Of a DNA stretch of 64,000 bases, positions 52,857 through 62,380 are shown in pieces; the first letter of the stretch is position 1, and each line of letters starts with the position of its first letter. The notes under the pieces are model-generated. The model did no database searches. It worked only from the letters and a program-made list of their open reading frames with translations, and had not been told where the DNA came from. Origin of the DNA: Acidobacteriota bacterium (GTDB lineage: Bacteria > Acidobacteriota > Thermoanaerobaculia > Multivoradales > Multivoraceae); NCBI GenBank assembly GCA_028877275.1, contig JAPPFP010000008.1, positions 1 to 64,000 of the forward strand. Direction: 5' to 3'. Made by a program: the position numbers and the translations under genes.

Positions 52857-54067
52857 GGCCGCACCATGAGGCGGCCGGGCTTGCGGAACTCGTGGCCATA
52901 GGGCGGTAGCGAAGAGGCACGGTCGAGTTCGACGCCGGGCCAACGCTCGAGCAGGGTCCGGAGCGCGGAGCGGGTCTCGGCGCGGGCGAGCTGGGCTCCC
53001 AGGCAGAAGTGGTTGCCGAGACCGAAGGCCAGGTGTTTGCGGACGTTGGCGCGGCCGGGCCTGAAGCGCTCGGGCTCTTCGAAGACAGCCGGGTCCCGGT
53101 TGGCGCCGCCGACCATGCACTGCACGGTCTCGCCGGCGGCGATCTTCGCGCCGCCGATGCGGACCGGCGACGTCGTGTGCCGCGTGAGCGTCTGGACCGC
53201 CGGGTCGTACCGCAGCGACTCCTCCATCACGTCTTCGACCGCGGCCAGGAAGGCCTCTTCCCCTTCGTTCCGGGAATCGAGCACGGCCTCGAGGAGTCCC
53301 GGCTCGCTCAGCAGGTAGTAGAGAGCGTTGCCGATCATCGACTCCGTCGTCTCGATGCCGCCGAACAGGACGATCAGCAGATTCGCCAGCGCCTCGGAGC
53401 GGGCAAGTGTCCCGCCGGGCCCGGAGAGGACTTCGATCAGCGATCCGCCATCCGCCTCGCCGGCCGGCTGCTGTCCGTCCAGCTTCTCCGCCAGGTACTC
53501 GCGCATCGCGGCCGCTGCCGCCTGGCCGGCGCGATGAAGCTCCGCGTCCCCCTCGAAGTTTGCCAGCGACCGGGCAAACACCTCGTACCAGGCGCGCACC
53601 CGCGGCAGGTCGCCGGACGGCAGGCCGACGACGATTCCCATCGTCTCCAGGGCGATCGGCGCGGCATAGTCCGCCATCAGGTCGACCTCGACCACCCCGC
53701 CGGCGGCCGCCCGCTCGGCAGCCTCGAGGAGTTCCCCGCAGAGCCGGTCGACCCGCGGCTGCCAGACCTTCCGCGACGCCTTGCCGGTGAAGGGAGCCAG
53801 GCACGCCTGCTTGTGGCGCTTCTGTTCCTCGCCCTCGACCGACAGCATCTGGCGGCCGAAGGTGGCCTGGATGAGGGACTTCGGCGAGTCGTTGGTGAAC
53901 CGTTCCGGGTCGCGCAGGACGGCCACCGCGTCGTCGTAGCCCGTGACCACCCACATGTCCAGGTTCGGCGCCCACACCGCGGCCCCCTGTAACCGCAGCT
54001 CCGCCAGGTGCGGATAGGGATCGACCGCCAGGTCCTCGAGACGGAGCGCGGCGGCGACGGCGGACAC
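52730..54067 (-). CDS. Cytochrome P450
   Basis: 445 residues from a GTG at 54067; a longer frame to 54580 only shadows the peptidase gene. Bacterial P450 hallmarks: I-helix LFGGIETTES, ExxR in EESLRYDP, and heme-binding FGLGNHFCLG (Cys near 355). It hydroxylates a small organic substrate using external electron donors; no ferredoxin or reductase is nearby. The last 40 residues after GRLMVRP are Ser/Arg-rich and exceed the usual end, because the frame continues over the convergent BNR gene. Confidence 0.92.
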   Translation of the reverse strand: MSAVAAALRLEDLAVDPYPHLAELRLQGAAVWAPNLDMWVVTGYDDAVAVLRDPERFTNDSPKSLIQATFGRQMLSVEGEEQKRHKQACLAPFTGKASRKVWQPRVDRLCGELLEAAERAAAGGVVEVDLMADYAAPIALETMGIVVGLPSGDLPRVRAWYEVFARSLANFEGDAELHRAGQAAAAAMREYLAEKLDGQQPAGEADGGSLIEVLSGPGGTLARSEALANLLIVLFGGIETTESMIGNALYYLLSEPGLLEAVLDSRNEGEEAFLAAVEDVMEESLRYDPAVQTLTRHTTSPVRIGGAKIAAGETVQCMVGGANRDPAVFEEPERFRPGRANVRKHLAFGLGNHFCLGAQLARAETRSALRTLLERWPGVELDRASSLPPYGHEFRKPGRLMVRPHSTESRPKRITVRRRSGLSELSQTASHSPNPSADGSSSSVG

Positions 54068-54087
54068 TGGCGCTCGGCTCTGCCCGG

Positions 54088-56376
54088 TCACGGTTGCGGG
54101 AAGCTGTAGTCGTCGGGCGGCTCCGCTCCCAGCAAGTGCTTCACGAAGTAGTCCCAGCGCCGGCGAATGAAGTACGGCTCCTGGGTGTAGAAGTGGTCGC
54201 GATTCGGCAGGAGCAGCAGGTCGAAATCCCGGTTGGCCTCGATCAGCGCGTCGATCAGGGTGACCGTAGAGGCGGGCAGGCTGTTCTCGTCGTGCTCGCC
54301 GTAGACGATCAGCATCTTGCCCTCGAGCCTCGAAGCAAGCGCAGAGTGCGGGGTGAGATTGACCGGCCGGGCGGCGGCATCCGGCGCGAATCGTCCGCCG
54401 TCCTCGTACTCCGGCCAGCCCGTCCACTTGACGAACGGCGGATAGAGGTAGCGGTAGTCGTACGGCCCCGCGGACGACACGGCGACCTTGTAGACCTCCG
54501 GGTACCGAAGCATGGCGAGCGCCGAGGAGTAGCCGCCCCAGGAGTGGCCGGTGATGCCGATCCGGTCCATGTCGAGCCACGCGAAGCGCTCACCGAGCTG
54601 CTCGAGCGCGGCGACGTGATCCTCGAGCGCGAACTCGTCGTGCTTCTTCCACATGACGTCGTGGAACGCCTTCGAACGCCAGGGCGTACCCCTCGCGTCG
54701 ATCGTGACGACGGCGAAGCCGAGAGCGGTGAAGGTCGAGATGTCGCCCTGCCCTCCGATCCGTTCGACCCCGGCCGCACTGGCGAAGTTGCGGGGGACGA
54801 CGTTCGTTTGCGGCCCGCCGTAGATGTGCTCGATCACGGGGTACTTCCGGCCTTCCTCGAAGTTCTTCGGCCGGTAGATCACGCCGTACAGGTCCGTCTC
54901 GCCGTCCGCTGCCTTGACCGAGAAGGGCAGCGGCGGCTCGTAGCCGCGGGCGAAGAGCTCGCCGGCGTCGGCCCGCTCCAGAGTTGCTATGACCGAGCCG
55001 TCGCTCCGGTGGAGCCGCGACACGGGAGGACTGTCGAGGGTCGAGGAGTTGGCGACGAAGTAGCGACCGCTCGGCGCGAAGGTCGAGGCGGCGCCGAGCA
55101 GGGCCGGGGCGGCGACCGTGACCGCGTGATCGGCCGGCTCGGGTGTCAGCAGCTCGACCTCGGCGTCGCCGTCGAGCGGCACCCGGTAGACGTGCCGCCA
55201 GTACGGGTTCCGCTCCGGCTCGCGCCCGCCGGCCGTGAAGTAGACGAAGCCGCCGCCTTCGCTCTCGTCGACGGCCACGATGTCGTGAACCACCCATTCG
55301 CCGCGGGTGAGCTGCCGGATGTCGCCGCGGCCTTCGAGGTCCACCAGGTAGAGGTGCCCCCAGCCGTCCCGCTGCGAGAAGGTGATCGCCTGCCTGCCGC
55401 CCGCCAGCACTCGGACGTTGGCGCCCATCGACCGGTAGAGGCTGTGGTTCAGGTCGAGGAAGGAGTCGGCCCCCTCCTCGAAGACGGTCGCGGCCCGCCC
55501 GGAGGCGAGGTCGTACCGGACCAGTTCAAAGCGGCTCGCGTCGGGGGCGAGGCAGAGGAAGAAGATCCGGCGCGAATCGGGCGTCCAGATCGCCTGCGGC
55601 GGCGTGGCGCCCAGCTCTCCGAAACAGTCGTCGGGAAGCGGCACCTGGCGGCTCGCACCGCTGGCGACGTCGAAGACGAACATCGGGAACCGCGGGATCT
55701 CCCGGTCGCCGATCAGGGCGATCCGTTTCTCCAGCGTCCGCGGCCGGGCGCTGCCGTCCGCAGGCAGCAGGTCCAGGTAGGGGTACGCGCCGACCTTCCT
55801 CTCGTCCGTGCGGGAGATGAGCAGCTTCGCCGAATCGGGCGACCAGGAGGCGCCAGTCAACGGGCCTTCGAGGCCCTGCCGCAGAAGCTGGAGCTTCGCG
55901 CTCCAGCCCGGCAGCGTGCCGTAGCCGAAGTGCTCCTCGCCGTCCTGCGAGAGCCGCCGCTCGGCGCCGTCGTCCAGGTCGCGCAGCCAGACGTCGTGGC
56001 TTCGGGCGAAGGCGGCAACAGACCGGTTCGGCGCCGCGAGTTGAAGCGGGTCGGTGACGAAGCCCGGCAGGGCCTCGGCCAGGCGGTCCTGGTCGAAAGC
56101 GGGGCGCTTCTTGCCCGTGGCGGCGTCGACGATCACGATCTCGGTGCCCTGGTCCGTGTCGCGCTCGTACCAGAACTCGTCGCGGTCGCCGATCCAGTGG
56201 GGGACGACTTCGACGTTCCGGACCGTGCCCTGGACGTTCCGGGAGAGCAGGCTCGCGGCCTGGTCGTAGGCGGCCCGGGTGACCTGCTCCGGAGAGTGGG
56301 GCTCCTGCGCCGGGGCTTCGGGTGGGCACGCGCTGCACACCCAGGCAAGGACGAAACCAGCCTGCCGGATCCCCAT
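54088..56376 (-). CDS. Dipeptidyl-peptidase IV-like S9 peptidase
   Basis: 762 residues, signal peptide with a possible lipobox (WVCSAC). An eight-blade DPP-IV propeller (about 60-500; WSPDSAKLLISR, IWTPDSRRIFFLC, FAPSGRYFVANSS) precedes an alpha/beta-hydrolase with nucleophile GHSWGGY, acid GEHDENS and histidine NRDHFY. Such enzymes remove Xaa-Pro dipeptides from peptide N-termini in the periplasm. Upstream and downstream neighbours on the same strand (serine hydrolase, P450) are 3 and 20 bases away. Confidence 0.92.
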   Translation of the reverse strand: MGIRQAGFVLAWVCSACPPEAPAQEPHSPEQVTRAAYDQAASLLSRNVQGTVRNVEVVPHWIGDRDEFWYERDTDQGTEIVIVDAATGKKRPAFDQDRLAEALPGFVTDPLQLAAPNRSVAAFARSHDVWLRDLDDGAERRLSQDGEEHFGYGTLPGWSAKLQLLRQGLEGPLTGASWSPDSAKLLISRTDERKVGAYPYLDLLPADGSARPRTLEKRIALIGDREIPRFPMFVFDVASGASRQVPLPDDCFGELGATPPQAIWTPDSRRIFFLCLAPDASRFELVRYDLASGRAATVFEEGADSFLDLNHSLYRSMGANVRVLAGGRQAITFSQRDGWGHLYLVDLEGRGDIRQLTRGEWVVHDIVAVDESEGGGFVYFTAGGREPERNPYWRHVYRVPLDGDAEVELLTPEPADHAVTVAAPALLGAASTFAPSGRYFVANSSTLDSPPVSRLHRSDGSVIATLERADAGELFARGYEPPLPFSVKAADGETDLYGVIYRPKNFEEGRKYPVIEHIYGGPQTNVVPRNFASAAGVERIGGQGDISTFTALGFAVVTIDARGTPWRSKAFHDVMWKKHDEFALEDHVAALEQLGERFAWLDMDRIGITGHSWGGYSSALAMLRYPEVYKVAVSSAGPYDYRYLYPPFVKWTGWPEYEDGGRFAPDAAARPVNLTPHSALASRLEGKMLIVYGEHDENSLPASTVTLIDALIEANRDFDLLLLPNRDHFYTQEPYFIRRRWDYFVKHLLGAEPPDDYSFPQP

Positions 56377-56379
56377 GCC

Positions 56380-57843
56380 TCAGCCGCTGCGGCGCAGCGC
56401 GAAGACGCCGTTCAGGTAGTGCGTCGCGCGGCCGTTGCCGTCGTCGCCCCAGAACGCCACGTCCCAGCCGCGGTTGCCACCCATCGCCGGGTCGCGCGGC
56501 AGGAAGCGGTCACTTCCAAGCGGAATCAGCTCCGACTCGAGGACGCCGCCGCCGCCCAGCGACCGCGCCATCAGCCGGGCGCCGTCGGCGAAGAACGAGA
56601 AGCGACTGCCCACCGCCTCGAACTGCCCGACGTAGCGCTCGAGGTCGACCTCCACCGGCGTCACGGAGTCGGGAGTGGGGGTTTCGGGCTTGTCGATGCC
56701 GAAGACCTCCGGGAAGAGGGTGTCGAAGACCCGGTCGGCGAGCGGATAGCCCTGGCTCGGCACGTTCGAGATCGTCGCGGCGGCGACGCCCTTGCTCGGG
56801 CACCAGAGCAGCAGGGACGAGCCGCCGGTGTTCGTGCCGCTGTGGCCGTAGATCACCTCGCCGCCCCAGCGCTTCCAGTATGGACCGGGGCACCACTTCT
56901 GGGCGATGACCCGTGCCGGCATGTCGATCTCCGGGGTCTGCATCGCCTCGACGGCCTCCCCGGACAGCACCTGCCGGCCCTCGGCCGACTGGCCGCCGCG
57001 CAGGAACAGGGCCGCGAAGCGCACCAGGTCGCCGGCGCTGCTGCACAGGGTCGCGCCCGCGGGCGCCATGCTGCGCGGCAGACCCCAGAACGGCACCCGC
57101 CGGCCTTCGGGATTGGCGGGCGTCTGCGAGTAGCCCAACGCAACCGGGTGGTAGAGCAGATCCTCCGGGAAGTTCGCGGAGTGCTCGAGGCCGAGCGGCT
57201 CGAGGATCCGCTCGGCGAGCAGGGTCTCCCAGTTCTTCCCAATCACCCGCTGCGCCGCGAGCCCGGCGACGCAGGTGCCCGCGTTCGAGTAGCCGTAGGC
57301 CGTCCCCGGCTCGAAGATCCCGGGAATGCCGGCAAGTGAAGCGACGTACTGGCCGAGCGCGTCGTCGCCGCGACCGTGGTCCGTGTACGACCCGTTGTCG
57401 AGTCCCGACGACATCGAGAGGAGCTGACGCAGAGTCATGTCGACCGGCGGCCGGTCGCTCGTCAGCGCTGCACCGTCGAGGTAGGTCCCGACGGGTTCGT
57501 CGAGGGCGAGCATTCCCTCGTCGACCAACGACAACACGACGGCGGCGTTGAACACCTTCGTCGTCGATCCGACCTGGAACAGGGTGTCGGGCGTGACCGC
57601 CAGGTTGCGTTCACGGACCGCGAGGCCGGTCGCGACCTCGTGGACCGCCTCGCCGTCGAAGACCGCGAGCTGGGCGCCGACGATGCCGAGGCTGCGAGCG
57701 GACTCGTCCAGGAGCTGCTGGAGGGCGGCCGGGTCGATCGCGACCTCCTGAGGGGCCGCGATCAGTGCGAAGCCCCGCGCCTGTGCGACGATCGGCATTG
57801 CCGCGGCGGCCGCGCCGGCTTTCAGGAAGGCACGTCGGTTCAA
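56380..57843 (-). CDS. Tat-exported class C beta-lactamase-related hydrolase
   Basis: 487 residues. Tat-type start (NRRAFLKAGAAAAAMPIVA). Complete beta-lactamase/DD-peptidase motifs: STTK (S93-K96), YSN (Y185-N187) and a KTG-equivalent HSG in VIYGHSGTNTGG. A C-terminal beta domain (about 390-487; VEVDLERYVGQFEAVG) resembles the lipocalin-like extension of D-aminopeptidase/Pab87-type proteins. More complete active-site motifs than the two SMTK relatives in this window, so esterase, D-aminopeptidase or peptidase activity is plausible. Confidence 0.92.
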   Translation of the reverse strand: MNRRAFLKAGAAAAAMPIVAQARGFALIAAPQEVAIDPAALQQLLDESARSLGIVGAQLAVFDGEAVHEVATGLAVRERNLAVTPDTLFQVGSTTKVFNAAVVLSLVDEGMLALDEPVGTYLDGAALTSDRPPVDMTLRQLLSMSSGLDNGSYTDHGRGDDALGQYVASLAGIPGIFEPGTAYGYSNAGTCVAGLAAQRVIGKNWETLLAERILEPLGLEHSANFPEDLLYHPVALGYSQTPANPEGRRVPFWGLPRSMAPAGATLCSSAGDLVRFAALFLRGGQSAEGRQVLSGEAVEAMQTPEIDMPARVIAQKWCPGPYWKRWGGEVIYGHSGTNTGGSSLLLWCPSKGVAAATISNVPSQGYPLADRVFDTLFPEVFGIDKPETPTPDSVTPVEVDLERYVGQFEAVGSRFSFFADGARLMARSLGGGGVLESELIPLGSDRFLPRDPAMGGNRGWDVAFWGDDGNGRATHYLNGVFALRRSG

Positions 57844-57847
57844 CGGT

Positions 57848-58597
57848 TCAACCGCGGCCCATGAACGGCATCTGGTTCGCCATCACCGTCAGGAAGGGCA
57901 CGTTCGCGTCGAGCGGGAGTGCCGCCATGTAGCGCACCGCGTCGACGACGGCGCGCACGTCGATCGTGGGTTCCGGCTTCGTGCTGCCGTCGGGTTGAGC
58001 CACGCCCTCGGACATTCGCGCGGTCATTCGCGTGTAGGCGTTGCCGATGTCGATCTGTCCGCAGGCGATGTTGAACCTGCGGCCGTCCAGCGACGTCGAC
58101 CGCGTGAGCCCGGTGATCGCATGCTTCGTGGCCGTGTACGGGGCAGAGTTCGGGCGCGGCACGTGCGCGGAGATCGAACCGTTGTTGATGATGCGTCCGC
58201 CCTGGGGATCCTGTTCCTTCATCAGCCTGACCGCGCGCTGCGTGCAGAGAAAGGCGCCGGTCAGGTTGACGCCGACCACGCGGTTCCACTGTTCGAGGGT
58301 CAGGTCTTCGATCGGCACGGGCGGCGCGCCGGTGCCGGCGTTGTTGAACAGCAGATCCAGCCGGCCAAACGCGCTCTTCAGGCGGTCGAACACCGCCTGA
58401 ACACCCTCCACGGCGCTGATGTCCGCGGCTACGACCGCGACCTTCCCGGACTCGCGCGCGCCGCTCTTCGTTTCAACCAACCGATCCTCGCGGCGGCCGG
58501 CAATGAGCACGTGGTACCCGTCATCGACCAATCCGTGCGTCACGGCGCGGCCAATCCCGCTGCCGCCGCCGGTGACGATTGCGACCTTGTCTGCCAA
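57848..58597 (-). CDS. Short-chain dehydrogenase/reductase
   Basis: 249 residues from a TTG at 58597 with AAGGGA upstream; the frame further upstream runs into a long inverted repeat and is not coding-like. Rossmann [20 protein letters not shown], and catalytic YTATK after [16 protein letters not shown](P)-dependent oxidoreductase of unknown substrate. Four bases separate it from the serine hydrolase gene, so 54-58.6 kb is probably one leftward operon. Confidence 0.9.
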   Translation of the reverse strand: MADKVAIVTGGGSGIGRAVTHGLVDDGYHVLIAGRREDRLVETKSGARESGKVAVVAADISAVEGVQAVFDRLKSAFGRLDLLFNNAGTGAPPVPIEDLTLEQWNRVVGVNLTGAFLCTQRAVRLMKEQDPQGGRIINNGSISAHVPRPNSAPYTATKHAITGLTRSTSLDGRRFNIACGQIDIGNAYTRMTARMSEGVAQPDGSTKPEPTIDVRAVVDAVRYMAALPLDANVPFLTVMANQMPFMGRG

Positions 58598-58680
58598 GTC
58601 GTCCCTTCCCTTCGCCGTGGAATGCTGCGACGCCGAGTCTACGTCCCGCGCCCCTTCGTCCCCGACGCCTCCAGCCTTCA

Positions 58681-58837
58681 GGGCCGGAGGAGAGGGTCCC
58701 CGGGGGCTGTCGGCAAGCGACGCCCGACGCCGGATCATCGGCCGGCGCCCAACCGGAGCGCAGCCGACCGAAGCGAGCGCCGACCCTGCTTGCACCAAGA
58801 AAGCGCGAGCGGCCCCGGGGACCCTCTCCTCCGGCCC
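58681..58837. repeat. Long perfect inverted repeat (25-bp arms)
   Basis: Arms at 58681-58705 and 58813-58837 are perfect reverse complements (starting GGGCCGGAGGAGAGGG), 107 bases apart, in the 281-base gap between a divergent SDR and POT gene. No coding frame with support lies inside. No target-site duplication is obvious at the arm ends. It could be a MITE-like element, a large transcript hairpin or a regulatory fold-back. Confidence 0.85.
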
Positions 58838-58878
58838 GGGAGGCGGCCGCCGCGCCTGGACTGTAGGGTGCTTCGATC

Positions 58879-60438
58879 GTGAACCTCTGGCAGAGAGTCC
58901 CGGTCTTCCGCGACCACCCGCCCGGCCTGGGCGTCTGCTTCCTGGTCGAGATGTGGGAGCGCTTCTCGTACTACGGCATGCGGGCGCTGCTCATCTTCTA
59001 CCTGACGCAGCACTTCCTCTTCAGCGACAGCCGGGCCTTCGTGCTCTACGGCGCCTACGCGTCGATGGTCTACCTGCTGCCGGTGCTCGGCGGCGCGGTG
59101 GCGGACCGCTGGCTCGGCCCGCGCAAGGGGGTCACCTTCGGCGCCCTGCTGCTGGTCGCCGGTCACTTCCTAATGACGATCGAGGGACCGGCGGCGACCG
59201 AGGTCTCGTCTGCCGGAGGGGTGGTCGTCGAACGCAGCGAGTTCCATCTGAGCCTGTTCTACCTGGCGCTGGCTCTGATCGCGACCGGCGTGGGATTCCT
59301 CAAGACGAACGCCTCCACAGTCGTCGGCGCTCTCTACGAGGAACGCGATCCGCGCCGGGATGCCGGCTTCACCGTCTTCTACATGGGGATCAACCTGGGC
59401 GCGGCCGTCGCGCCCCTGCTCTGCGGCTGGCTGGGCCAGACCTACGGCTGGCGCTACGGCTTCGGTCTCGCCGGCGTCGGCATGCTCGCCGGACTGCTGC
59501 TCTACCTCAGGGGCCAGAAGTACCTCCGGGGCCACGCGGATCCGCCGCGCCCGGAGGCGCTGAAGGAGTACGTGCTCCCGGGACTCCGCCGCGAAGCCGC
59601 CATCTACCTCGCGAGCCTGGGCCTGGTCGGCGGCGTCTGGTGGGTGCTCCAGCACCCGCCGGTCGTCGGCGGTCTGCTGTCCGCCACCGGCGCCGCGCTG
59701 GGCCTCTTCGTCCTCTACTACGCGCTGCGACGGTGCGATCGAACCGAGCGCGACCAGCTTCTGGCCTGCGCCGTCCTGGTGGCCTTCACCATCGGCTTCT
59801 GGGCCTTCTACGAGCAGATGGGCAGCTCGCTCAACCTCTTCGCCGACCGCATGGTCGACCGCGGGTTCTTCGGGGTCGAGATCCCGGCCTCCACGCTGCA
59901 GTCCCTGCCGGCGATCTATGTCATCGCGCTAGCGCCGCTGTTCAGTTGGCTGTGGATCGCGCTCGGCCGGCGCGGACGGGAGCCTTCGACACCGGTCAAG
60001 TTCGTTCTCGCGATCGTCCAGATCAGCCTCGCCTTCCTGGTGCTGGTTCTCGGCAGCGCGCTGCGGCCGGACGACGGCAAGGTGGCGCTGATCTGGTTCG
60101 CCCTCACCTTCCTGCTGATGGTGACCGGCGAGCTCTGCCTGGCGCCAGTCGGCATGTCGATGGTGACCCGGCTCTCGCCGAAGAAGATCGTCTCGACGAT
60201 GATGGGGTCCTTCATGCTCGCCTACGCCGCGTCGAGCTACATCTCGGGGTTGATCGCCCGGCTGACGAGCGCGACGACGGTCGGCGGAGAGCTGGCCGAC
60301 TTCGAGGCGGCGCTCTCCACGTACGGCAACGTCTACACACGAATCGGGCTCCTGGCACTGCTCGTCGCGGCGGTGCTCGGCGCGCTGACGCCGCTGCTCG
60401 TGCGCTGGATGCACGCTTCCACGTCGCGGGGGGCGTAA
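58879..60438 (+). CDS. POT/PTR family peptide transporter
   Basis: 519 residues from a GTG, about 12-14 membrane helices. POT signatures: [18 protein letters not shown] in TM1, [10 protein letters not shown] in the TM2-3 loop, [18 protein letters not shown] in TM5 and [18 protein letters not shown]. It couples proton flow to uptake of di- and tripeptides. A palindromic repeat and then a GGT-like gene and M19 dipeptidase follow on the same strand, which suggests peptide or glutathione turnover. Confidence 0.94.
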   Translation: MNLWQRVPVFRDHPPGLGVCFLVEMWERFSYYGMRALLIFYLTQHFLFSDSRAFVLYGAYASMVYLLPVLGGAVADRWLGPRKGVTFGALLLVAGHFLMTIEGPAATEVSSAGGVVVERSEFHLSLFYLALALIATGVGFLKTNASTVVGALYEERDPRRDAGFTVFYMGINLGAAVAPLLCGWLGQTYGWRYGFGLAGVGMLAGLLLYLRGQKYLRGHADPPRPEALKEYVLPGLRREAAIYLASLGLVGGVWWVLQHPPVVGGLLSATGAALGLFVLYYALRRCDRTERDQLLACAVLVAFTIGFWAFYEQMGSSLNLFADRMVDRGFFGVEIPASTLQSLPAIYVIALAPLFSWLWIALGRRGREPSTPVKFVLAIVQISLAFLVLVLGSALRPDDGKVALIWFALTFLLMVTGELCLAPVGMSMVTRLSPKKIVSTMMGSFMLAYAASSYISGLIARLTSATTVGGELADFEAALSTYGNVYTRIGLLALLVAAVLGALTPLLVRWMHASTSRGA

Positions 60439-60466
60439 GCTTGCAGGCGAGTGACAGCAGAGCGGT

Positions 60467-60536
60467 GCCGGCCTTCGGCCGGCGCGTCTTCTGGCCGCCT
60501 GCGGCGGCAGCCGGCGGGGACGCCGGCGCACCCAGT
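60467..60536 (-). repeat. Dispersed palindromic repeat, copy E
   Basis: Exact inverted arrangement of copy A: GCCGGCC-TTC-GGCCGGC (60467-60483), GCCGCC-TGC-GGCGGC (60494-60508), then the reverse complement of the first hairpin and ACTGGGTGC lead (60510-60536). Lies between the POT and GGT-like genes. Confidence 0.75.
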
Positions 60537-60556
60537 CGGCAACTTCAGGAGAAAGC

Positions 60557-62341
60557 ATGAACGAGAGAACAATCGTGAGTCTCTGCCTCGCCAGTTGGCT
60601 CGTAGTGGCCACGCCTGCCGCGTTCGCCGGCGCGGCCGACGAGGCGACGGTCGACCTCAGCCCGGCCAACTGGAGCGACCGCGAGGCGCTCGAGGAGCTG
60701 AACGCCTTCTTCGAGACGGACAAGCCACTTGCCGAAGGCGAGAACGGCGTGATCAGCGGCACCACCGGACCGGCTGCGGTCAGGGCCGGCCTCGAGGTCC
60801 TCCGCCAGGGCGGCACCGCCGCCGACGCCGTGATCGCCACCGCGCTCACCCAGATCTCCCTGGCCGGCGGCGCCTGGGTGAGCTACGCCGGGATCTTCAG
60901 CCTCGTCTACTACGAGGCGGAGGGCGGCGAGGTGTTCAACATCAACGGCGCCTACGACACGGTCCGCGGCGAGACCGAGCCGATGACGATCCCGACGTCG
61001 ACGACGATCGGCGCCAAGCACCAGCCGAGCGGCCGCACCGCCCTGGTGCCCGGGTTCTTCGGCGGCCTCGGCGCCACGCACGATCGCTTCGGGAAGCTGC
61101 CGTGGGCCAGCCTCTTCGAACCGGCGATCCACTACGCGGAGAACGGCGTCCTGCTCGGGGACATCCACACGAGCATGATCGAGATGCGCAAGGAGGCGCT
61201 CTCCCGCCTGCCCACGACCCGCCGCATCTTCACCGACGATGACGGCGCCTTTCTCGGCGAGGGCGATCTCCTGCGGCAGCCGGAACTCGCGGCGACCCTC
61301 CGCGCCGTCGCCGAGCAGGGGATCGACTACGTCTACCGCGGCCCCTGGGCCGAACGGCTGGTCGAGGCGGTCCAGCGCGACGGCGGCAAGCTCTCGATGG
61401 AGGACATGCGGAGCTACGAGGCCCTGGTCGCCGAGCCCGTGCACTCCACCTACAACGGCTTCGACGTCTACGGCCACGGCCTGCCCGCGCAGGGAGGCGT
61501 CCACGTGGCCGAGGTGCTCAACCTCTCCGAGGCGGCCGGGCTGCGCGACATGGGTCACTACGCGAAATCGCCGGAGGCCTTCTTCTGGGTGAACCAGATG
61601 ACCAACCTGATGAGCCTCGTCTTCCTGCCCGAGCCGATGCGCCGCACGCTGTACGGCGACCTCGACGCCACCCTGGCGGGCCGGACCAGCAAGGAGAACG
61701 CCGCGGGGCTCTGGAAGAGGATGCAATCGGGCATCGCTCCCCTGACGAAGGTCCCCGCCCCGGTCGATCCGAAGCACTCGGACGCCATCGTCGCCATCGA
61801 CGCGTACGGCAACGTCGCCGCGGTCGTCCACACGATCAACACCTCGGCCTGGGGCGACACGGCGATCTTCGTCGACGGCATCTCGATCCCCGACTCGGCG
61901 GCCTTCCAGCAGGCGCTGATCGCCGAGACCGGCCCCGGCAATCGGCTCCCCGACCCGACCGAGCCGATGATCGTCTTGCGGGACGGCAAGCCGGTGGCCG
62001 CCCTCGCCTCCATCGGCTCCGGCCTGCACCAGAAGACGATCAGCGTCCTCCTGAACCTGCTCGACTGGGAGATGGACATCAAGCAGGCGATCGACGCTCC
62101 CTCACCCCATCTGCCGGCCTTCGGCCCGATGGGCTCGCCGACCACACAGGTCATCGAAGGCGACTTCTCTCCCGAGCTGCTCGAGGCGGCGCGCGGACTC
62201 GGACTCCAGGTCAAGGTGGTTCCGGCCGGCATCGAGTCGCGGGCGCCGCGCGGCTACGTCGTCGGGGCGACGATCGGAGAGGACGGCAAGCGGCAGGCCG
62301 CGGCGACCACCCTGCTCAGCGGCCTGGCGCTGTCGCACTGA
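60557..62341 (+). CDS. Gamma-glutamyltransferase-like protein, atypical active site
   Basis: 594 residues with signal peptide (LCLASWLVVATPAAFAG). GGT fold: GVISGTTGPAAVRAGLEVLRQGGTAADAVIAT at the N-part, and the small-subunit region YGNVAAVVHTINTSAWGDT. At the autocleavage site, where GGTs have a Thr-Thr-His nucleophile, this protein reads KHSDAIVAIDAYGN, suggesting Ser in the Thr position or no classic activity (my alignment, by eye). Classic GGTs cleave the gamma-glutamyl bond of glutathione in the periplasm. Placed before an M19 dipeptidase that could process the products. Confidence 0.85.
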   Translation: MNERTIVSLCLASWLVVATPAAFAGAADEATVDLSPANWSDREALEELNAFFETDKPLAEGENGVISGTTGPAAVRAGLEVLRQGGTAADAVIATALTQISLAGGAWVSYAGIFSLVYYEAEGGEVFNINGAYDTVRGETEPMTIPTSTTIGAKHQPSGRTALVPGFFGGLGATHDRFGKLPWASLFEPAIHYAENGVLLGDIHTSMIEMRKEALSRLPTTRRIFTDDDGAFLGEGDLLRQPELAATLRAVAEQGIDYVYRGPWAERLVEAVQRDGGKLSMEDMRSYEALVAEPVHSTYNGFDVYGHGLPAQGGVHVAEVLNLSEAAGLRDMGHYAKSPEAFFWVNQMTNLMSLVFLPEPMRRTLYGDLDATLAGRTSKENAAGLWKRMQSGIAPLTKVPAPVDPKHSDAIVAIDAYGNVAAVVHTINTSAWGDTAIFVDGISIPDSAAFQQALIAETGPGNRLPDPTEPMIVLRDGKPVAALASIGSGLHQKTISVLLNLLDWEMDIKQAIDAPSPHLPAFGPMGSPTTQVIEGDFSPELLEAARGLGLQVKVVPAGIESRAPRGYVVGATIGEDGKRQAAATTLLSGLALSH

Positions 62342-62380
62342 ACCGCCGCAGCCAACAGCCGGAATCAGGAGAGAACACCG

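Noticed and set aside
54094..57339. 1081-codon open frame on the + strand
   Set aside because: It mirrors the DPP-IV-like and serine hydrolase genes on the other strand; composition is Arg/Val/Asp-rich with no domain, as in GC-rich shadow frames.
2661..57843. A biosynthetic gene cluster from P450, SDRs, TauD and VOC genes
   Set aside because: They are scattered, on both strands, and no core synthase or carrier-protein gene is present.
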